From Bacillus sp. MUM 116 (lineage in GTDB: Bacteria > Bacillota > Bacilli > Bacillales > Cytobacillaceae), in assembly GCF_001866655.1 (NCBI RefSeq), contig NZ_MLYR01000018.1, positions 1 through 64,000 on the forward strand: 64,000 nucleotides of DNA. Direction: 5' to 3'. Within the stretch, counting starts at the first letter, position 1. The number at the start of each line of letters is the position of its first letter. A program made the translations under genes and the position numbers. This document shows, piece by piece, positions 17,610 to 26,895 of the stretch. The notes under the pieces were generated by a model, which had not been told where the DNA came from, did not search any database, and saw only the letters and a program-made list of their open reading frames with translations.

Positions 17610-18185
17610 ATGGCTCGTAAGCCCCGTGTCTGGCTGCCAGGCTTTAAGTACCATATTTACAGCCGCGGAATTCGAAAACTACCACTATTTCTAGATGACG
17701 GCGACCGTAATAAATATCTAAATCTAATAAAAGAAATTAAGGAAGCATACCCCTTTATTATTCACACCTACTGCCTGATGACGAATCACACCCATCTCCA
17801 ACTTGAAACCATCGACACATCTCCGAGCATCATCATGAGCCAGCTCAACACCAAATACGCCCGATACTTCAACAAAAAATACCACTACAGCGGCCATCTT
17901 TTTGAGCGACGCTTTAATGCCGAGTGGATTGACTCTGCTGCCTATGAGCTTGACCTCAGCAAATATATTCACCTTTATCCGGTAAAAGCCGGAATTGTTG
18001 AACGCCCCGAGGATTACCCATGGAGCAGCAGCCGCGCCTATCTTCTTGGCGAGCCTAATTCGCTCATCGGTACGCATCAGATTTTTTCCTACTTCCCAAA
18101 CCCATCATCCCAGCATTATCGTGAATTTCTCGAAAAACCATTTATTGATGAAGCCGCAAAACAATTTACCGTAGAATTTTCTTGA
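17610..18185 (+). CDS. REP-associated Y1 (HUH) transposase, RAYT type
   Basis: A 191-residue single-strand DNA nuclease of the Y1_Tnp (IS200-like, TnpA-REP) family. Start ATG 17610 with AAGGAG 8 bases upstream. The HUH metal motif is His60-Thr-His62 (MTNHTHLQLE), and the catalytic tyrosine is most likely Tyr119 in LSKYIHLYPVKAG. The C-terminal PEDYPWSSSRAYLLG block is a hallmark of the RAYT group. No IS ends or transposon cargo surround it; instead REP-like palindromes lie on both sides. RAYTs are domesticated: they act on dispersed REPs rather than moving themselves as an IS. It sits 16 bases upstream of comM on the same strand. Confidence 0.92.
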   Translation: MARKPRVWLPGFKYHIYSRGIRKLPLFLDDGDRNKYLNLIKEIKEAYPFIIHTYCLMTNHTHLQLETIDTSPSIIMSQLNTKYARYFNKKYHYSGHLFERRFNAEWIDSAAYELDLSKYIHLYPVKAGIVERPEDYPWSSSRAYLLGEPNSLIGTHQIFSYFPNPSSQHYREFLEKPFIDEAAKQFTVEFS

Positions 18186-18201
18186 AAGGAAGATTAATAA
18201 A

Positions 18202-19722
18202 ATGTGTGCAAAAGTAACAAGCATCGGTTTGAAAGGACTCGAAGGGTATCGTGTACATGTAGAAGTCGGGGCATTTGTCGGCAATGATTCAATCAAAATC
18301 GTCGGCTTGCCCGATGCGGCCGTGAAGGAATCCAAGCTCCGCATTCTAGCCGCCCTTCGCTCCCTCGGGTACACCTTATCAGGCCAGAACATCATCATCA
18401 ATCTATCCCCGGCCGAGCAGAAAAAAAGCGGTCCGACATTTGATTTTCCGATGGCGGTCAGTGTGCTTATAAGTTTAAATGAACTGACCATGTCAATCCC
18501 AGAAAGCACCGGCTTCATCGGCGCGCTCTCCTTAGATGGCCAAATCCAGCCTTTCGAAGGGATGCTGGCAGCCGTACTAGCCGCCAAAAAGCTTGGCCTG
18601 CGGAAGCTTTACCTTCCCTTTGACGCCAAACTGCCCTTCTTGAAATTTCCTGAAATGGAACTCATCTATGTTTCCTCATTAAAAGAAGCCATTGCCCATC
18701 TTGAAGGATGCTGGCAGCCACCCGCCCATCATCAGCCAGAACAACCTGAAACCGCGAAAAACTGTCTCGATTTAGCACAAATCATCGGCCAGCGCTATGC
18801 AAAAAATGCCCTGGAAACAGCGGCTGCCGGTGAACATCACGTGTTGATTACCGGGCCTCCAGGCTGTGGGAAAAGCTTGCTAGCGGAGTGTTTTTCGACG
18901 ATTTTACCGCCTTTGACGAGGGATGCCCAACTCGAAATGATTAGCCTTTACCAGCTGAGAGGGTATAGCATTGACGCTCCGAAAATGCCTCCATTTCGAA
19001 ACCCGCATCATTCTGCTTCTGCTGTTTCAATTATTGGCGGCGGAACCTTCCCAAAGCCGGGCGAAATATCGCTAGCCCATCGAGGAGTCTTATTTTTAGA
19101 TGAAATTGCCGAGTTTTCAAAAATAACATTGGAGATGCTCCGGCAGCCCTTGGAAAGTGGGAGTGTGTCCATTAGTCGCACCAACGCTACTATAACCTAT
19201 CCCGCTTCCTTTATTTTGTTGGCAGCAATGAATCCATGCCCTTGCGGGTATGCCGGGTCGAACAGTCATTATTGCATCTGCACTGCAAAGCAAATCCGTG
19301 CTTATCAAAATAAGCTTTCCGGCCCCCTGAGGGATCGATTCGATCTTCAGCTTTTTATGAAACCTGAGGATTTTCGTTCCGTAAAGGGGGAAACGGAGGA
19401 GTCTTCAGAAACTGTACGAAAGAGGGTGGAGATGGCAAGAGAGAAGCAATACGATCGGTATGGGGAAGAAATTTGTAATAGCAGGGTGCCTTATGAGGTT
19501 TTAGTAAAATTGAGCCCGTTAACCAGTGAGCAGCAGCGTACACTTCAACAGATTTCCATCAAGAAAAACTGGAGCAATCGCACTTTTATTAAAATCATCC
19601 GCCTTGCCAGAACTATTGCCGATTTACAGGGAATCAGAGAAATTAAGGATCAAAATATTTGGGAAGCCATTAAATTGAACACAGGTGTGAGCGGGAGACG
19701 GAAAAGCAGTATTATTTTATAA
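18202..19722 (+). CDS. comM: ComM/YifB-type AAA+ ATPase
   Basis: A 506-residue Mg-chelatase-like AAA+ protein. The N-terminal Lon-S16-like domain spans about 1-170 (VEVGAFVGNDSIKIVGLPDA, then NLSPAEQKKSGPTFDFPMA). The ATPase core has Walker A GPPGCGKS near 218-225, Walker B LFLDEIAEF near 298-306, and a cysteine cluster CPCGYAGSNSHYCIC near 344-358. A C-terminal helical lid follows. In Vibrio cholerae, ComM is a hexameric helicase that drives branch migration of incoming single-stranded DNA during transformation. Only 16 bases separate it from the Y1 transposase, with AAAGGA as RBS, so the two are likely co-transcribed. Confidence 0.93.
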   Translation: MCAKVTSIGLKGLEGYRVHVEVGAFVGNDSIKIVGLPDAAVKESKLRILAALRSLGYTLSGQNIIINLSPAEQKKSGPTFDFPMAVSVLISLNELTMSIPESTGFIGALSLDGQIQPFEGMLAAVLAAKKLGLRKLYLPFDAKLPFLKFPEMELIYVSSLKEAIAHLEGCWQPPAHHQPEQPETAKNCLDLAQIIGQRYAKNALETAAAGEHHVLITGPPGCGKSLLAECFSTILPPLTRDAQLEMISLYQLRGYSIDAPKMPPFRNPHHSASAVSIIGGGTFPKPGEISLAHRGVLFLDEIAEFSKITLEMLRQPLESGSVSISRTNATITYPASFILLAAMNPCPCGYAGSNSHYCICTAKQIRAYQNKLSGPLRDRFDLQLFMKPEDFRSVKGETEESSETVRKRVEMAREKQYDRYGEEICNSRVPYEVLVKLSPLTSEQQRTLQQISIKKNWSNRTFIKIIRLARTIADLQGIREIKDQNIWEAIKLNTGVSGRRKSSIIL

Positions 19723-19730
19723 ATGGAAAG

Positions 19731-19763
19731 GGGATGTAGAGGCGTTATTCTACATCCCTTTTT
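19731..19763 (+). terminator. Terminator of the transposase-comM unit
   Basis: GGGATGTAGA (19731-19740) is perfectly complementary to TCTACATCCC (19749-19758), followed by five T. Confidence 0.88.
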
Positions 19764-19792
19764 CCGGTTTATTCATATCCTCTTTTTTCTGA

Positions 19793-19914
19793 TTATTTTT
19801 CTGTTCCTTTAGGATTTGGAAGTTCCTGGACATCAATATCTATTACTGCTCCTGTTTCAGGTCCAGCGTAAATTTGGACTTTTCCAAGTTGTTTTGTTTG
19901 AATGATATCTATCA
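19793..19914 (-). pseudogene. 3' remnant of a PepSY-like protein gene
   Basis: On the minus strand one frame reads IDIIQTKQLGKVQIYAGPET, then GAVIDIDVQELPNPKGTEK and stop. The pattern QIYAGPETGAVIDID resembles the final strand of PepSY/YpeB-type domains. A stop codon lies just upstream in frame, and no start or RBS exists, so only about 40 codons survive. It forms part of the 920-base gene-poor stretch 19723-20642, together with two REP-like copies and the pseudogene at 20200. The family guess rests on one motif. Confidence 0.35.
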
Positions 19915-20016
19915 ACTACATGCGGGCCGGCTCAAACCCAGGTAACGATTACTGGGAATTCTTTTGTGGCGTTCCCCCGGTTTCGGTGACCATTAAATAA
20001 CTAATGACAATATATT

Positions 20017-20071
20017 GATGACAGGCAATGCCCGTGGACAGCTCACTGGATTTGTCCGTGTGGAGTGAACA
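20017..20071 (+). repeat. REP-like element, copy 5 (diverged)
   Basis: GATGACAGGCAATGCC head, CGTGGACA and TTGTCCGTG arms, then GGAGTGAACAG. It is clearly related to copies 1-4 but with substitutions in the head and the last arm. Confidence 0.6.
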
Positions 20072-20199
20072 GAGGGCTTTAAAAAGCTCTCTGTTATTTC
20101 TAGAAAAATAGTTATTTCGCTAGAATTGAAGAGTAAGTGTAAGTGTTTCTTTGATATGATAAAAATTTACGTTAATAAGAATGTTTAAGGGATGGAGGG

Positions 20200-20433
20200 A
20201 TGATATGTATAACAGATCTTCAACCCTTAATCAAACAGTCACTAGATAACTTAAATAGTAATATCGAAGCACAAACTATCTTACATTAAGATACCTCCGT
20301 GCCATCAGAAGATATTATAGCTAAACACTACGAAGAATATATCCCAAATCCAACTAATATCCATTTAAGCCTAAAAGATTACCAAATCGTACCAACAGGA
20401 TCTGAAAAAAAGATCGTTAAGAGCAAAAATTAA
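20200..20433 (+). pseudogene. Small hypothetical gene disrupted by one stop codon
   Basis: After an SD-like AAGGGATGGAGG, a frame of 78 codons begins at ATG 20200 and ends with TAA 20431-20433. It is interrupted only by an in-frame TAA after residue 29 (DLQPLIKQSLDNLNSNIEAQ, then TILH-stop). Downstream of it the frame resumes with VPSEDIIAKHYEEYIPNPTN and ends KKIVKSKN. A weak hairpin (GAGTGG/CCACTC, 20444-20472) follows. The intact context around a single nonsense change suggests recent inactivation. I recognise no family. Confidence 0.45.
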
Positions 20434-20482
20434 CCAAAAATAAAAGAGTGGCCGACAATGGGCCCACTCTTAAACATTAATC

Positions 20483-20524
20483 TACCGTCCGCCTACAATG
20501 GACAAATGTGTCAATTTGTCCACA
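20483..20524 (-). repeat. REP-like element, copy 6 (inverted, partial)
   Basis: Read on the minus strand it gives TGTGGACAAATTG, TTTGTCCATTGTAGG and CGGACGG, matching the body of copies 1-5 but lacking the GTGACAGGCACC head. It is the only copy in the opposite orientation and lies 450 bases from copy 5. Confidence 0.5.
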
Positions 20525-20642
20525 GATTATTCCAGCAGGATTCATATTTTTATAGCTGTTCATTTTGAATCCCTTACCAAACATACGGTAACCGATATTA
20601 CCCGCAGCTAGTTGGAATACAATCATTGAGGTACCTCCCAAT

Positions 20643-21404
20643 CTATGTGTTGATGGATGAAACAGCGATTTCGTTCCGTTCTAGTGTTTCTTTAATATAT
20701 TTTGCAAAAGCAAGTGCATGTTCACCATCACCGTGGATGCAAACCGTATCTGCTTTTAATAAAACCTCAGTGTTTTGCTGTGACGTTACTTTGCCTTCGG
20801 TCACCATTTTGATTACCTGTGCGACCGATTGTTCTTGATCTGTGATTAAGGCATCCGGCTGTGATCTGGAGGTTAATGTGCCATCCGCCTGATAGGTTCG
20901 GTCGGCAAACACTTCATGTGCAGTAGTAAGACCAACTTTCTCCCCAGCCTTTACCAATTTACTGCCGGCAAGTCCAAATAAAACTAATTTAGGGGAAACA
21001 TCATAGACTGCTTGAGCAATAGCTTCAGAAAGCAACGCATTCTTTGCGGCCATATTGTACAAGGCACCGTGCGGTTTTACATGTTGCATATCCTCGTTAA
21101 ACACGGATAAAAATCCTTGGAGTGCGCCAATTTGATAGACCACCATATCATACGCTTCCTGCGGGGTAATCTTCATTTCACGGCGGCCAAAGCCATTTAA
21201 ATCGGGAAGACCGGGATGAGCGCCGATTTTTACTTGATTTTCAATCGCCAGCTTGACCGTTTCTCTCATGATGCTTGGATCCCCGGCATGAAAACCGCAG
21301 GCAATATTTGCAGATGTCACATACTTTAAAACTTCTTTCTGTTCGGCCAAGCGATATCTGCCAAAACTTTCACCGATATCACAATTTAAATCAACCTTAA
21401 ACAC
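20643..21404 (-). CDS. pxpA: 5-oxoprolinase subunit A (LamB/YcsF family)
   Basis: A 253-residue cytoplasmic protein with the YcsF signature at the N-terminus ([17 protein letters not shown]), [14 protein letters not shown] near 33-46, [17 protein letters not shown] near 60-75, VKPHGALYN near 108, and a C-terminal [14 protein letters not shown]. PxpA, PxpB and PxpC together hydrolyse 5-oxoproline to glutamate with ATP in Bacillus subtilis (established). Here pxpA is transcribed divergently from pxpBC, with a 248-base AT-rich control region between. A second metabolic gene is not attached on this strand. Confidence 0.95.
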   Translation of the reverse strand: MFKVDLNCDIGESFGRYRLAEQKEVLKYVTSANIACGFHAGDPSIMRETVKLAIENQVKIGAHPGLPDLNGFGRREMKITPQEAYDMVVYQIGALQGFLSVFNEDMQHVKPHGALYNMAAKNALLSEAIAQAVYDVSPKLVLFGLAGSKLVKAGEKVGLTTAHEVFADRTYQADGTLTSRSQPDALITDQEQSVAQVIKMVTEGKVTSQQNTEVLLKADTVCIHGDGEHALAFAKYIKETLERNEIAVSSINT

Positions 21405-21517
21405 ATTTTATCCTCCTTCTATTCTTGATGTTTCTCCAAAACTTCAATTTTGAAATAGCGTTTTCATAGGAAAGTTATTCTATCATAAAATAAAAAATCT
21501 GAGTAGACTGAATCAGG

Positions 21518-21532
21518 AATTTTCGAAAAATA
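21518..21532. promoter_or_regulatory. Weak CodY-box-like site in the pxpA-pxpB divergon
   Basis: AATTTTCGAAAAATA differs from the CodY consensus AATTTTCWGAAAATT at three positions and lies between the divergent pxp promoters. CodY control of glutamate-yielding genes is plausible, but three mismatches in AT-rich DNA is weak evidence. The rest of 21405-21652 is AT-rich without other clear sites. Confidence 0.25.
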
Positions 21533-21652
21533 TAAACAGGTTAATTTTTATAAAATAAACAACTTGTTTTTTATACACTGAATATTAAAATTGTTTTTAT
21601 ATCTATTATTTTTAAAAAGTTCCGAATATAGAAGCTAATCGGAGGTTTTTAC

Positions 21653-22387
21653 ATGTTTTCTCATATAAATAAAGACGTTATCAAGCCTTTGGGTGATTCG
21701 GCTCTGATTGTACAGTTTGGCGACGAAATCAACCCGGCCATTCATCAAAAAGTCCAAGCGTTTTCAGCCTTGTTAAACCATATCCCATTTGAGGGCTTTG
21801 TGGAGTCGGTACCCGCTTTTACGAATTTAACCATTTATTACAATCCAGTAATTGTGAATCGTTCAAGTTTGAGTCCTCAACCAATGACACCGTTTCAAAA
21901 AGTGAGTGCGAAACTTAATGAATTGCTGAAGCAATTGAATGAACAGCAGGTTTTTGAGGGAAGATTGGTAGAAATTCCTGTTCTTTATGGAGGAGAATAC
22001 GGTCCGGATTTAGGTTATGTCGCCTCTTTTCATAAAATAACTTCCGAAGAAGTCATCCAAATCCACACCGGAAGTGAATGTTTAGTGTACATGATCGGGT
22101 TTGCTCCAGGGTTTCCCTTTATGGGGGGAATGGATGAGCGAATCGCCACGCCAAGAAGAGAGAATCCAAGGAACACGATTGTACCTGGATCAGTCGGAAT
22201 TGCCGGAAAGCAGACGGGCATTTATCCGCTCGAAACACCTGGCGGCTGGCAAATTATTGGCCGCACCCCGCTTGAGTTATTCCGGCCGGATTTGAATCCT
22301 CCTACCTTACTAAGAGCTGGTGATAAAATTAAATTTTTCCCTATTACGCTCGAGGAATTTAACGAATATAAGGGGGTGATTAGATGA
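21653..22387 (+). CDS. pxpB: 5-oxoprolinase subunit B (KipI family)
   Basis: A 244-residue protein of the KipI/PxpB (allophanate hydrolase subunit 1-like) family. Landmarks are the N-terminal PLGDSALIVQFGDEI, then LVEIPVLYGGEYGPDL near 105-120, GFAPGFPFMGGMDE near 148-162, and PGSVGIAGKQTGIYP near 178-193. A GGAGG RBS precedes the ATG. Its stop overlaps the pxpC start, so B and C are co-translated; they form the complex that works with PxpA. In Bacillus subtilis KipI also inhibits the sporulation kinase KinA. Confidence 0.95.
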   Translation: MFSHINKDVIKPLGDSALIVQFGDEINPAIHQKVQAFSALLNHIPFEGFVESVPAFTNLTIYYNPVIVNRSSLSPQPMTPFQKVSAKLNELLKQLNEQQVFEGRLVEIPVLYGGEYGPDLGYVASFHKITSEEVIQIHTGSECLVYMIGFAPGFPFMGGMDERIATPRRENPRNTIVPGSVGIAGKQTGIYPLETPGGWQIIGRTPLELFRPDLNPPTLLRAGDKIKFFPITLEEFNEYKGVIR

Positions 22388-23373
22388 CGATAAAAGTTCT
22401 TCACCCGGGTCTTCTAACGACCATTCAAGACTTGGGTAGATATGGTTCGCAAAAATTTGGAGTGATTGTCAGCGGAGCGATGGATTCTTATTCACTCCGG
22501 GCTGCCAATCTGCTCGTCGGAAATAAAGAAAATGAAGGGGCACTGGAAATCACTTTATTCGGCACTTCACTTTTATTTGAAGAGGATAGGGTCATCGCGA
22601 TCACCGGCGGAGATTTACAAGCTGTGATAGACGGTAAAAAAGCAGCAACATGGCGGCCGATTTTGGTTAGAAAAGGATCTGTTTTACAATTCAAATCGGC
22701 CATCCATGGGTGCCGCGCTTATGTTGCCTTCGCTGGCGGCATTGCTGTTCCCGAGGTAATGGGCAGCAAAAGTACCTATCTCCGCGCCGGAATTGGCGGA
22801 TTTAAAGGCAGGGCATTAAAAAAAGAGGATATCATCGAGTTCGGTGAAATGAGCAAACTCAGTCAATCGATATTTACAATGTGGGAAAACTTGAAAAGCA
22901 ACCCAACCTGGTCCGTCAATTACACAAAACTGGTTAACCTACAGCAATCTCAAACGATTCATGTCATCAGGGGCTCCGAGTTTGACTGTTTTGATGAAAA
23001 AAGTAAAAGACGACTGTTTCAGGAACCGTTTAAGCTCACGACCCAAGCGGATCGGATGGGCTATCGCATCGAAGGGCCCCAGCTTTCTTTGGAAAAGAAA
23101 TTTGAATTATTGTCGGAAGGTGTTACATTTGGAACGATTCAAGTACCGCCAAGTGGAAACCCGATTGTCTTAATGGCCGACCGGCAGACAACTGGAGGCT
23201 ATCCAAAAATCGGGCAGATTATGACCGCTGATTTATCAAGTATGGCTCAACTGCAGCCGAACGCGGTGATTCATTTTAAAGAAATTTCCCATGAGGATGC
23301 GGAAAAAGAACTACTAGCGAAGGAAAAAATCTTGGACGAGATAAAAGCAGGGATTCGCTTTAAAATATTGTGA
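22384..23373 (+). CDS. pxpC: 5-oxoprolinase subunit C (KipA family)
   Basis: A 329-residue protein of the biotin-dependent-carboxyltransferase-like KipA/PxpC family. Typical blocks are VLHPGLLTTIQDLGRYG at the N-terminus, SGAMDSYSLRAANLLVGN near 30-47, ITGGDLQAVIDG near 73, RAYVAFAGGIAVPEVMGS near 107-125, and ADRQTTGGYPKIGQI near 260-275. The start overlaps the pxpB stop (ATGA). Immediately downstream is a remnant that resembles biotin carboxylase, suggesting that the operon once was longer. Confidence 0.95.
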   Translation: MTIKVLHPGLLTTIQDLGRYGSQKFGVIVSGAMDSYSLRAANLLVGNKENEGALEITLFGTSLLFEEDRVIAITGGDLQAVIDGKKAATWRPILVRKGSVLQFKSAIHGCRAYVAFAGGIAVPEVMGSKSTYLRAGIGGFKGRALKKEDIIEFGEMSKLSQSIFTMWENLKSNPTWSVNYTKLVNLQQSQTIHVIRGSEFDCFDEKSKRRLFQEPFKLTTQADRMGYRIEGPQLSLEKKFELLSEGVTFGTIQVPPSGNPIVLMADRQTTGGYPKIGQIMTADLSSMAQLQPNAVIHFKEISHEDAEKELLAKEKILDEIKAGIRFKIL

Positions 23374-23407
23374 TGAGAGGAAAACAATGAATGAAATATT
23401 AAACTAA

Positions 23408-23542
23408 AACAAGTGGAAACAACGATTCCATAAAGCATTGCAAAAAAATGAGGTTTTAAATAGTGGCGAATTTAATACAAATTTCCTTGAAAATTCCATT
23501 ATAGATAACTGGGCAAAATCTTCTAAAAAACATCCCCTATAA
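23408..23542 (+). pseudogene. 3' stump of a biotin carboxylase (accC-like) gene
   Basis: After a stop codon at 23405-23407 an open frame gives NKWKQRFHKALQKNEVLNSG then EFNTNFLENSIIDNWAKSSKK and stop at 23540-23542. The G-x-F-x-T-x-F-L-E ending is the typical C-terminus of AccC-type biotin carboxylases. In many Bacillaceae an accB-accC pair lies within the pxp cluster (family knowledge), so this would be what is left of it. Only about 45 codons remain. The following stretch to 23890 contains no gene that I can support. Confidence 0.45.
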
Positions 23543-23890
23543 TCCTGAGAGCTAGATAGTAGAGGATGATTTTTTAGATGAAATGATTAACATTCGACTT
23601 TAAGAATTGTCCAGCTTAAAAATAAAGTTGCTGCTTTTCCTATTATAATATCAAATTCTGGGCAGGGATTGTAGGTATTCATTTCGCTGACACATAAGCT
23701 AAAATATACGTCTCAAGTCTTAGTCTTTTTTACATTTCCAGGTCAATGGAAAGCAGGATATTTTTCGTGTATTGTGGAATTATGGAAGAGCAGTATGTGA
23801 TTCCGCACAAATTTTCTATTTACATGAAACATTCTTTTCCTATTGCTCGTATGAATATAGAGGACGAATAAAGTCAGGAGTCGATTTATC

Positions 23891-24547
23891 ATGAACCCGA
23901 TTATTTCTTTGATTATCCGATCGTTTGTGGCAGTACCGGTCACGGCCATCGTTTGGCTGCTCAGCTTTTTTCCATTCGGCCAAACCTTTTTGTTTTCGAG
24001 TACAATCGCAATTGCTGCCGGGGTGATCACGCATTTGTTCCTCGGCTTATATATGCAAACTCGTTTTTTGAAAAAACATCGTCTTACCAGAAAAGAATAT
24101 CTTTACTTAATGAAAAATTTATCGGAGGCGAAGCGAAAAATCCGCCGCTTGAATAAGGCCCTGTTTGGAATCCGCGATATTGCTTCTGTAAAGCAAAGGA
24201 TTGAAATTTTCCGGATTTCAAAAAAAATCTATAAAATCACGATGAAGGAACCGAAACGATTTTACAAAGCCGAGCCATTTTATTTTTCCCATCTGGACTC
24301 TGTGGTAGAGCTCTCTGAAACCTATGGGTTCCTCTCCACACAGCCCAAAAAGAATGCGGAACTCGAACTATCGTTAATCGAGACGAGAAAAACCTTAAAT
24401 GAATTGAACAAAACACTGGAAGAGGATTTGTATAAAGTGATTTCCGATGATATCGATCATTTGAATTTTGAAATCGATGTAGCAAAACACACCCTTAAGA
24501 AGGAAAAGGATGCAAAATTCCATGAAGAAAACAGGTGGCTGAAATGA
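23891..24547 (+). CDS. xpaC: XpaC-family membrane-associated protein
   Basis: A 218-residue protein of the family annotated as 5-bromo-4-chloroindolyl phosphate hydrolysis protein. Two N-terminal hydrophobic segments ([20 protein letters not shown] and a second ending in [12 protein letters not shown]) anchor a long, charged, helical C-terminal domain of about 150 residues. A GGAG RBS precedes the ATG. It overlaps the next gene, telA/yaaN, by four bases (ATGA). The xpaC-yaaN pair is conserved in Bacillus subtilis. True enzymatic activity is doubtful; a role with the TelA protein in envelope stress tolerance is inferred. Confidence 0.9.
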   Translation: MNPIISLIIRSFVAVPVTAIVWLLSFFPFGQTFLFSSTIAIAAGVITHLFLGLYMQTRFLKKHRLTRKEYLYLMKNLSEAKRKIRRLNKALFGIRDIASVKQRIEIFRISKKIYKITMKEPKRFYKAEPFYFSHLDSVVELSETYGFLSTQPKKNAELELSLIETRKTLNELNKTLEEDLYKVISDDIDHLNFEIDVAKHTLKKEKDAKFHEENRWLK

Positions 24548-25722
24548 ACGAACACAATGTAAATAAACAAGGAAATTTATTTGATGATAAACTGGCCGAT
24601 CCATTTGGGGATTTGGAGGCAGTCCAAACTCCAAAAACTTCCCTTCAGAAAGCCCAGTCAGAAGAAAGGCCGGTAAAACTCATCGATGTCATCCCGGAAG
24701 AAAACCGGGCCAGGGCCTATCAAATCGCCGAGCAAATTGACCCGACCAATCACCAGGCCATGATTTTATATGGAACGCAGGCACAAGGAAAGTTATTATC
24801 TTTCTCTCATGCAATGCTAGAGCATGTCCAGAAAAAGGATGTCGGGGAAATTGGCGAGATTATCAATGATTTGATGAAGCAGCTAAACCAGGTAAATCCG
24901 GATGAACTAAAGGAGGGCAAGCCGTCCTTTTTTGCCCGTATGTTTGGGAAAATTTCAAGCTCGATGCAAGAGGTTCTTTCAAAATACCAGAAAACAGGGG
25001 CGCAGATTGATAGGATTACGGTAAAACTGGAGCGCAGCAAAAATGTGCTGATGTCCGATGTTAAATTGCTCGAGCAGCTTTACGAAACGAATAAAGAATA
25101 CTTTCATGCTTTAAATGTGTACATTGCCGCAGGAGAAATCAAGCTTGAAGAAATGCATGAAAAAATCATCCCGCAGCTTAGGAAAGCTGCGGAGGCAACC
25201 AATGACCAAATGAAGTTTCAAGAGGTTAACGATATGCTGCAATTTGCCGACCGCTTGGATAAGCGCCTGCACGATCTGAAGCTCAGCCGGGAAATCACGA
25301 TTCAGAGTGCACCGCAAATTCGCTTGATTCAAAATACCAACCAGGCGCTCGTGGAAAAAATTCAATCGTCCATCGTGACCGCGATTCCACTATGGAAAAA
25401 CCAAGTGGCGATTGCCTTGACGCTAATCAGACAGCGCCATGCGGTTGAAGCACAAAAGCAGGTTTCCAAGACGACCAACGAGCTGTTATTAAAAAATGCA
25501 GAAATGCTGAAAACCAATACAATCGAAACCGCAAAAGAAAACGAACGCGGCCTCGTCGATATCGAAACCTTAAAGAAAACTCAGGAAAGCCTTATCACAA
25601 CACTGGAAGAAACAATGCGCATCCAAGAAGAAGGCCGAAACAAACGGCGTATCGCTGAACAAGAACTCGTTGCCATGGAAAACGACCTAAGACAAAAACT
25701 CCTTGAAATTAAAGGGAAATAA
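24544..25722 (+). CDS. yaaN: TelA/YaaN toxic anion resistance family protein
   Basis: 392 residues from the ATG at 24544, which overlaps the xpaC stop and follows AGGTGG; an upstream GTG at 24535 is less likely. It is almost wholly helical and coiled-coil rich, with the family core from about 50 to 385 ([20 protein letters not shown] near 60-80, [19 protein letters not shown] near 103-122, and [20 protein letters not shown] near 143-162). TelA proteins are linked to tellurite, antimicrobial and cell-envelope stress resistance. The partner XpaC probably tethers it to the membrane (inference). Confidence 0.93.
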   Translation: MNEHNVNKQGNLFDDKLADPFGDLEAVQTPKTSLQKAQSEERPVKLIDVIPEENRARAYQIAEQIDPTNHQAMILYGTQAQGKLLSFSHAMLEHVQKKDVGEIGEIINDLMKQLNQVNPDELKEGKPSFFARMFGKISSSMQEVLSKYQKTGAQIDRITVKLERSKNVLMSDVKLLEQLYETNKEYFHALNVYIAAGEIKLEEMHEKIIPQLRKAAEATNDQMKFQEVNDMLQFADRLDKRLHDLKLSREITIQSAPQIRLIQNTNQALVEKIQSSIVTAIPLWKNQVAIALTLIRQRHAVEAQKQVSKTTNELLLKNAEMLKTNTIETAKENERGLVDIETLKKTQESLITTLEETMRIQEEGRNKRRIAEQELVAMENDLRQKLLEIKGK

Positions 25723-25732
25723 CACAGTAGAT

Positions 25733-25768
25733 AAAAATCGGGTGGTGCTAGGCACCACCCGATTTTTT
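25733..25768. terminator. Bidirectional terminator with REP-like core
   Basis: AAAAATCGGGTGGTGC (25733-25748) is perfectly complementary to GCACCACCCGATTTTT (25752-25767). The centre reads GGTGCTAGGCACC, echoing GGTGACAGGCACC of the REP-like family. It separates the convergent telA and VanY-type genes. Confidence 0.88.
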
Positions 25769-25772
25769 ACGG

Positions 25773-26585
25773 CTAATTGTTCACTGGTGTTGCATTATCG
25801 TATTCTTCCAAGGTAATTCCCTTGCTCATTATTTCGGTGGCAATTTTTTTCCCAACATAACGGATATGCCAAGGTTCATATTGGTAGCCGGTAATGGCTT
25901 CTTTTCCTTTAGGGTACCGGATAATAAAGCCGTATTCAGCCACATGTTTCTCAAGCCAAATGGCTTCATTCGTTCCGCCAAAGCAATCAGATGCGGCACA
26001 TCTTCCATTCCCCCCAGTCACATCAATCGCAAGTCCGGTTTCATGCTCACTTGTACCCGGAAGCGCACTGTAAGTCCGCGCCTTTTCGTAGCCATCCCGT
26101 TTCGCATAGGAGTTAAACAGAGCGACCTGCGTGGCGTGAGAGCGGTAGGCTGAGACACCTATAAGCGTCACTCCATCTTTCTTTGCCCCGGCGAACAGTT
26201 TTTGCAGTGCAACTGCCGCTTCCTTGCGCATTTTCCGCTTATCTGCATTTGCCGGCGCCCCGATAAAGTCAACTTTTGTAAGCACTAAATCCTTTGGATT
26301 ATAGCTATCCGGAAGCTTATTTTGTTTGTTTACTAGCACCGGGATGCTTTCCGGAGTTGACACCGTCAGGATGCTGCCACCACTTGTTTTTTTTACCTCT
26401 GTTTTTTTCGAGCCTTTTATTTTCGTTTGTTGCTCTTGGTTTGCCCCGGTGTTCGAATCTGACTTTGGAGAAGATACTTGCTCCGTTTTGGAATTTTGAT
26501 CTACATTTTGTCCTGAAAAACTACAGCCTGCCAAAGAAACGGCTAGGACTGAACTACATACTCCTGTTAATAATGATTTAAACAT
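25773..26585 (-). CDS. VanY-type D-Ala-D-Ala carboxypeptidase lipoprotein
   Basis: 270 residues from the ATG at 26585 (AAGGAAG upstream); the frame extends to 26618 without RBS support. A lipobox (AVSLAGC) follows a short signal sequence, then a Ser/Lys/Thr-rich linker of about 60 residues. The peptidase_M15B/VanY domain at about 90-265 carries the zinc motif SEHETGLAIDV (His, Asp) and the second His in YEPWHIRYVG, plus SAYRSHATQ. Such enzymes trim the terminal D-Ala of peptidoglycan stem peptides outside the membrane (DdcP/YodJ-like). It stands alone. Confidence 0.9.
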   Translation of the reverse strand: MFKSLLTGVCSSVLAVSLAGCSFSGQNVDQNSKTEQVSSPKSDSNTGANQEQQTKIKGSKKTEVKKTSGGSILTVSTPESIPVLVNKQNKLPDSYNPKDLVLTKVDFIGAPANADKRKMRKEAAVALQKLFAGAKKDGVTLIGVSAYRSHATQVALFNSYAKRDGYEKARTYSALPGTSEHETGLAIDVTGGNGRCAASDCFGGTNEAIWLEKHVAEYGFIIRYPKGKEAITGYQYEPWHIRYVGKKIATEIMSKGITLEEYDNATPVNN

Positions 26586-26826
26586 CTCAAAACTTCCTTT
26601 TATAAAAAATATTAACAAGGGAGCTTGTCCGAAAAATGCTCCTATGCTATTTTGACACGATTTAAAAATACAAAGTTACAACATGCGTAAAGAATCATTG
26701 TAACCGTGACACCATTCTCTAGAATAACAAAAATATCAGCCAGTTTAAATAGAAAAAAAGTAAGGAAATAGACTCAAAAATAGAGTGAAACCCTACACAA
26801 AAGACACACCCCGAACCTAGTTTCCT

Positions 26827-26854
26827 TTGTGCTTTTTATAAAATTTGGTATCAT
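26827..26854 (+). promoter_or_regulatory. Candidate sigma-A promoter of mnaA
   Basis: TTGTGC (26827-26832) and TATCAT (26849-26854) are separated by 16 bases and lie 42 bases before the mnaA start. The rest of the 310-base gap 26586-26895 shows only a minor GTTACAA/TTGTAAC inverted repeat (26675-26704). Confidence 0.4.
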
Positions 26855-26895
26855 GGGATTGGACGATTTTGCCAGTATTTGATTTGGAGGCTCAT

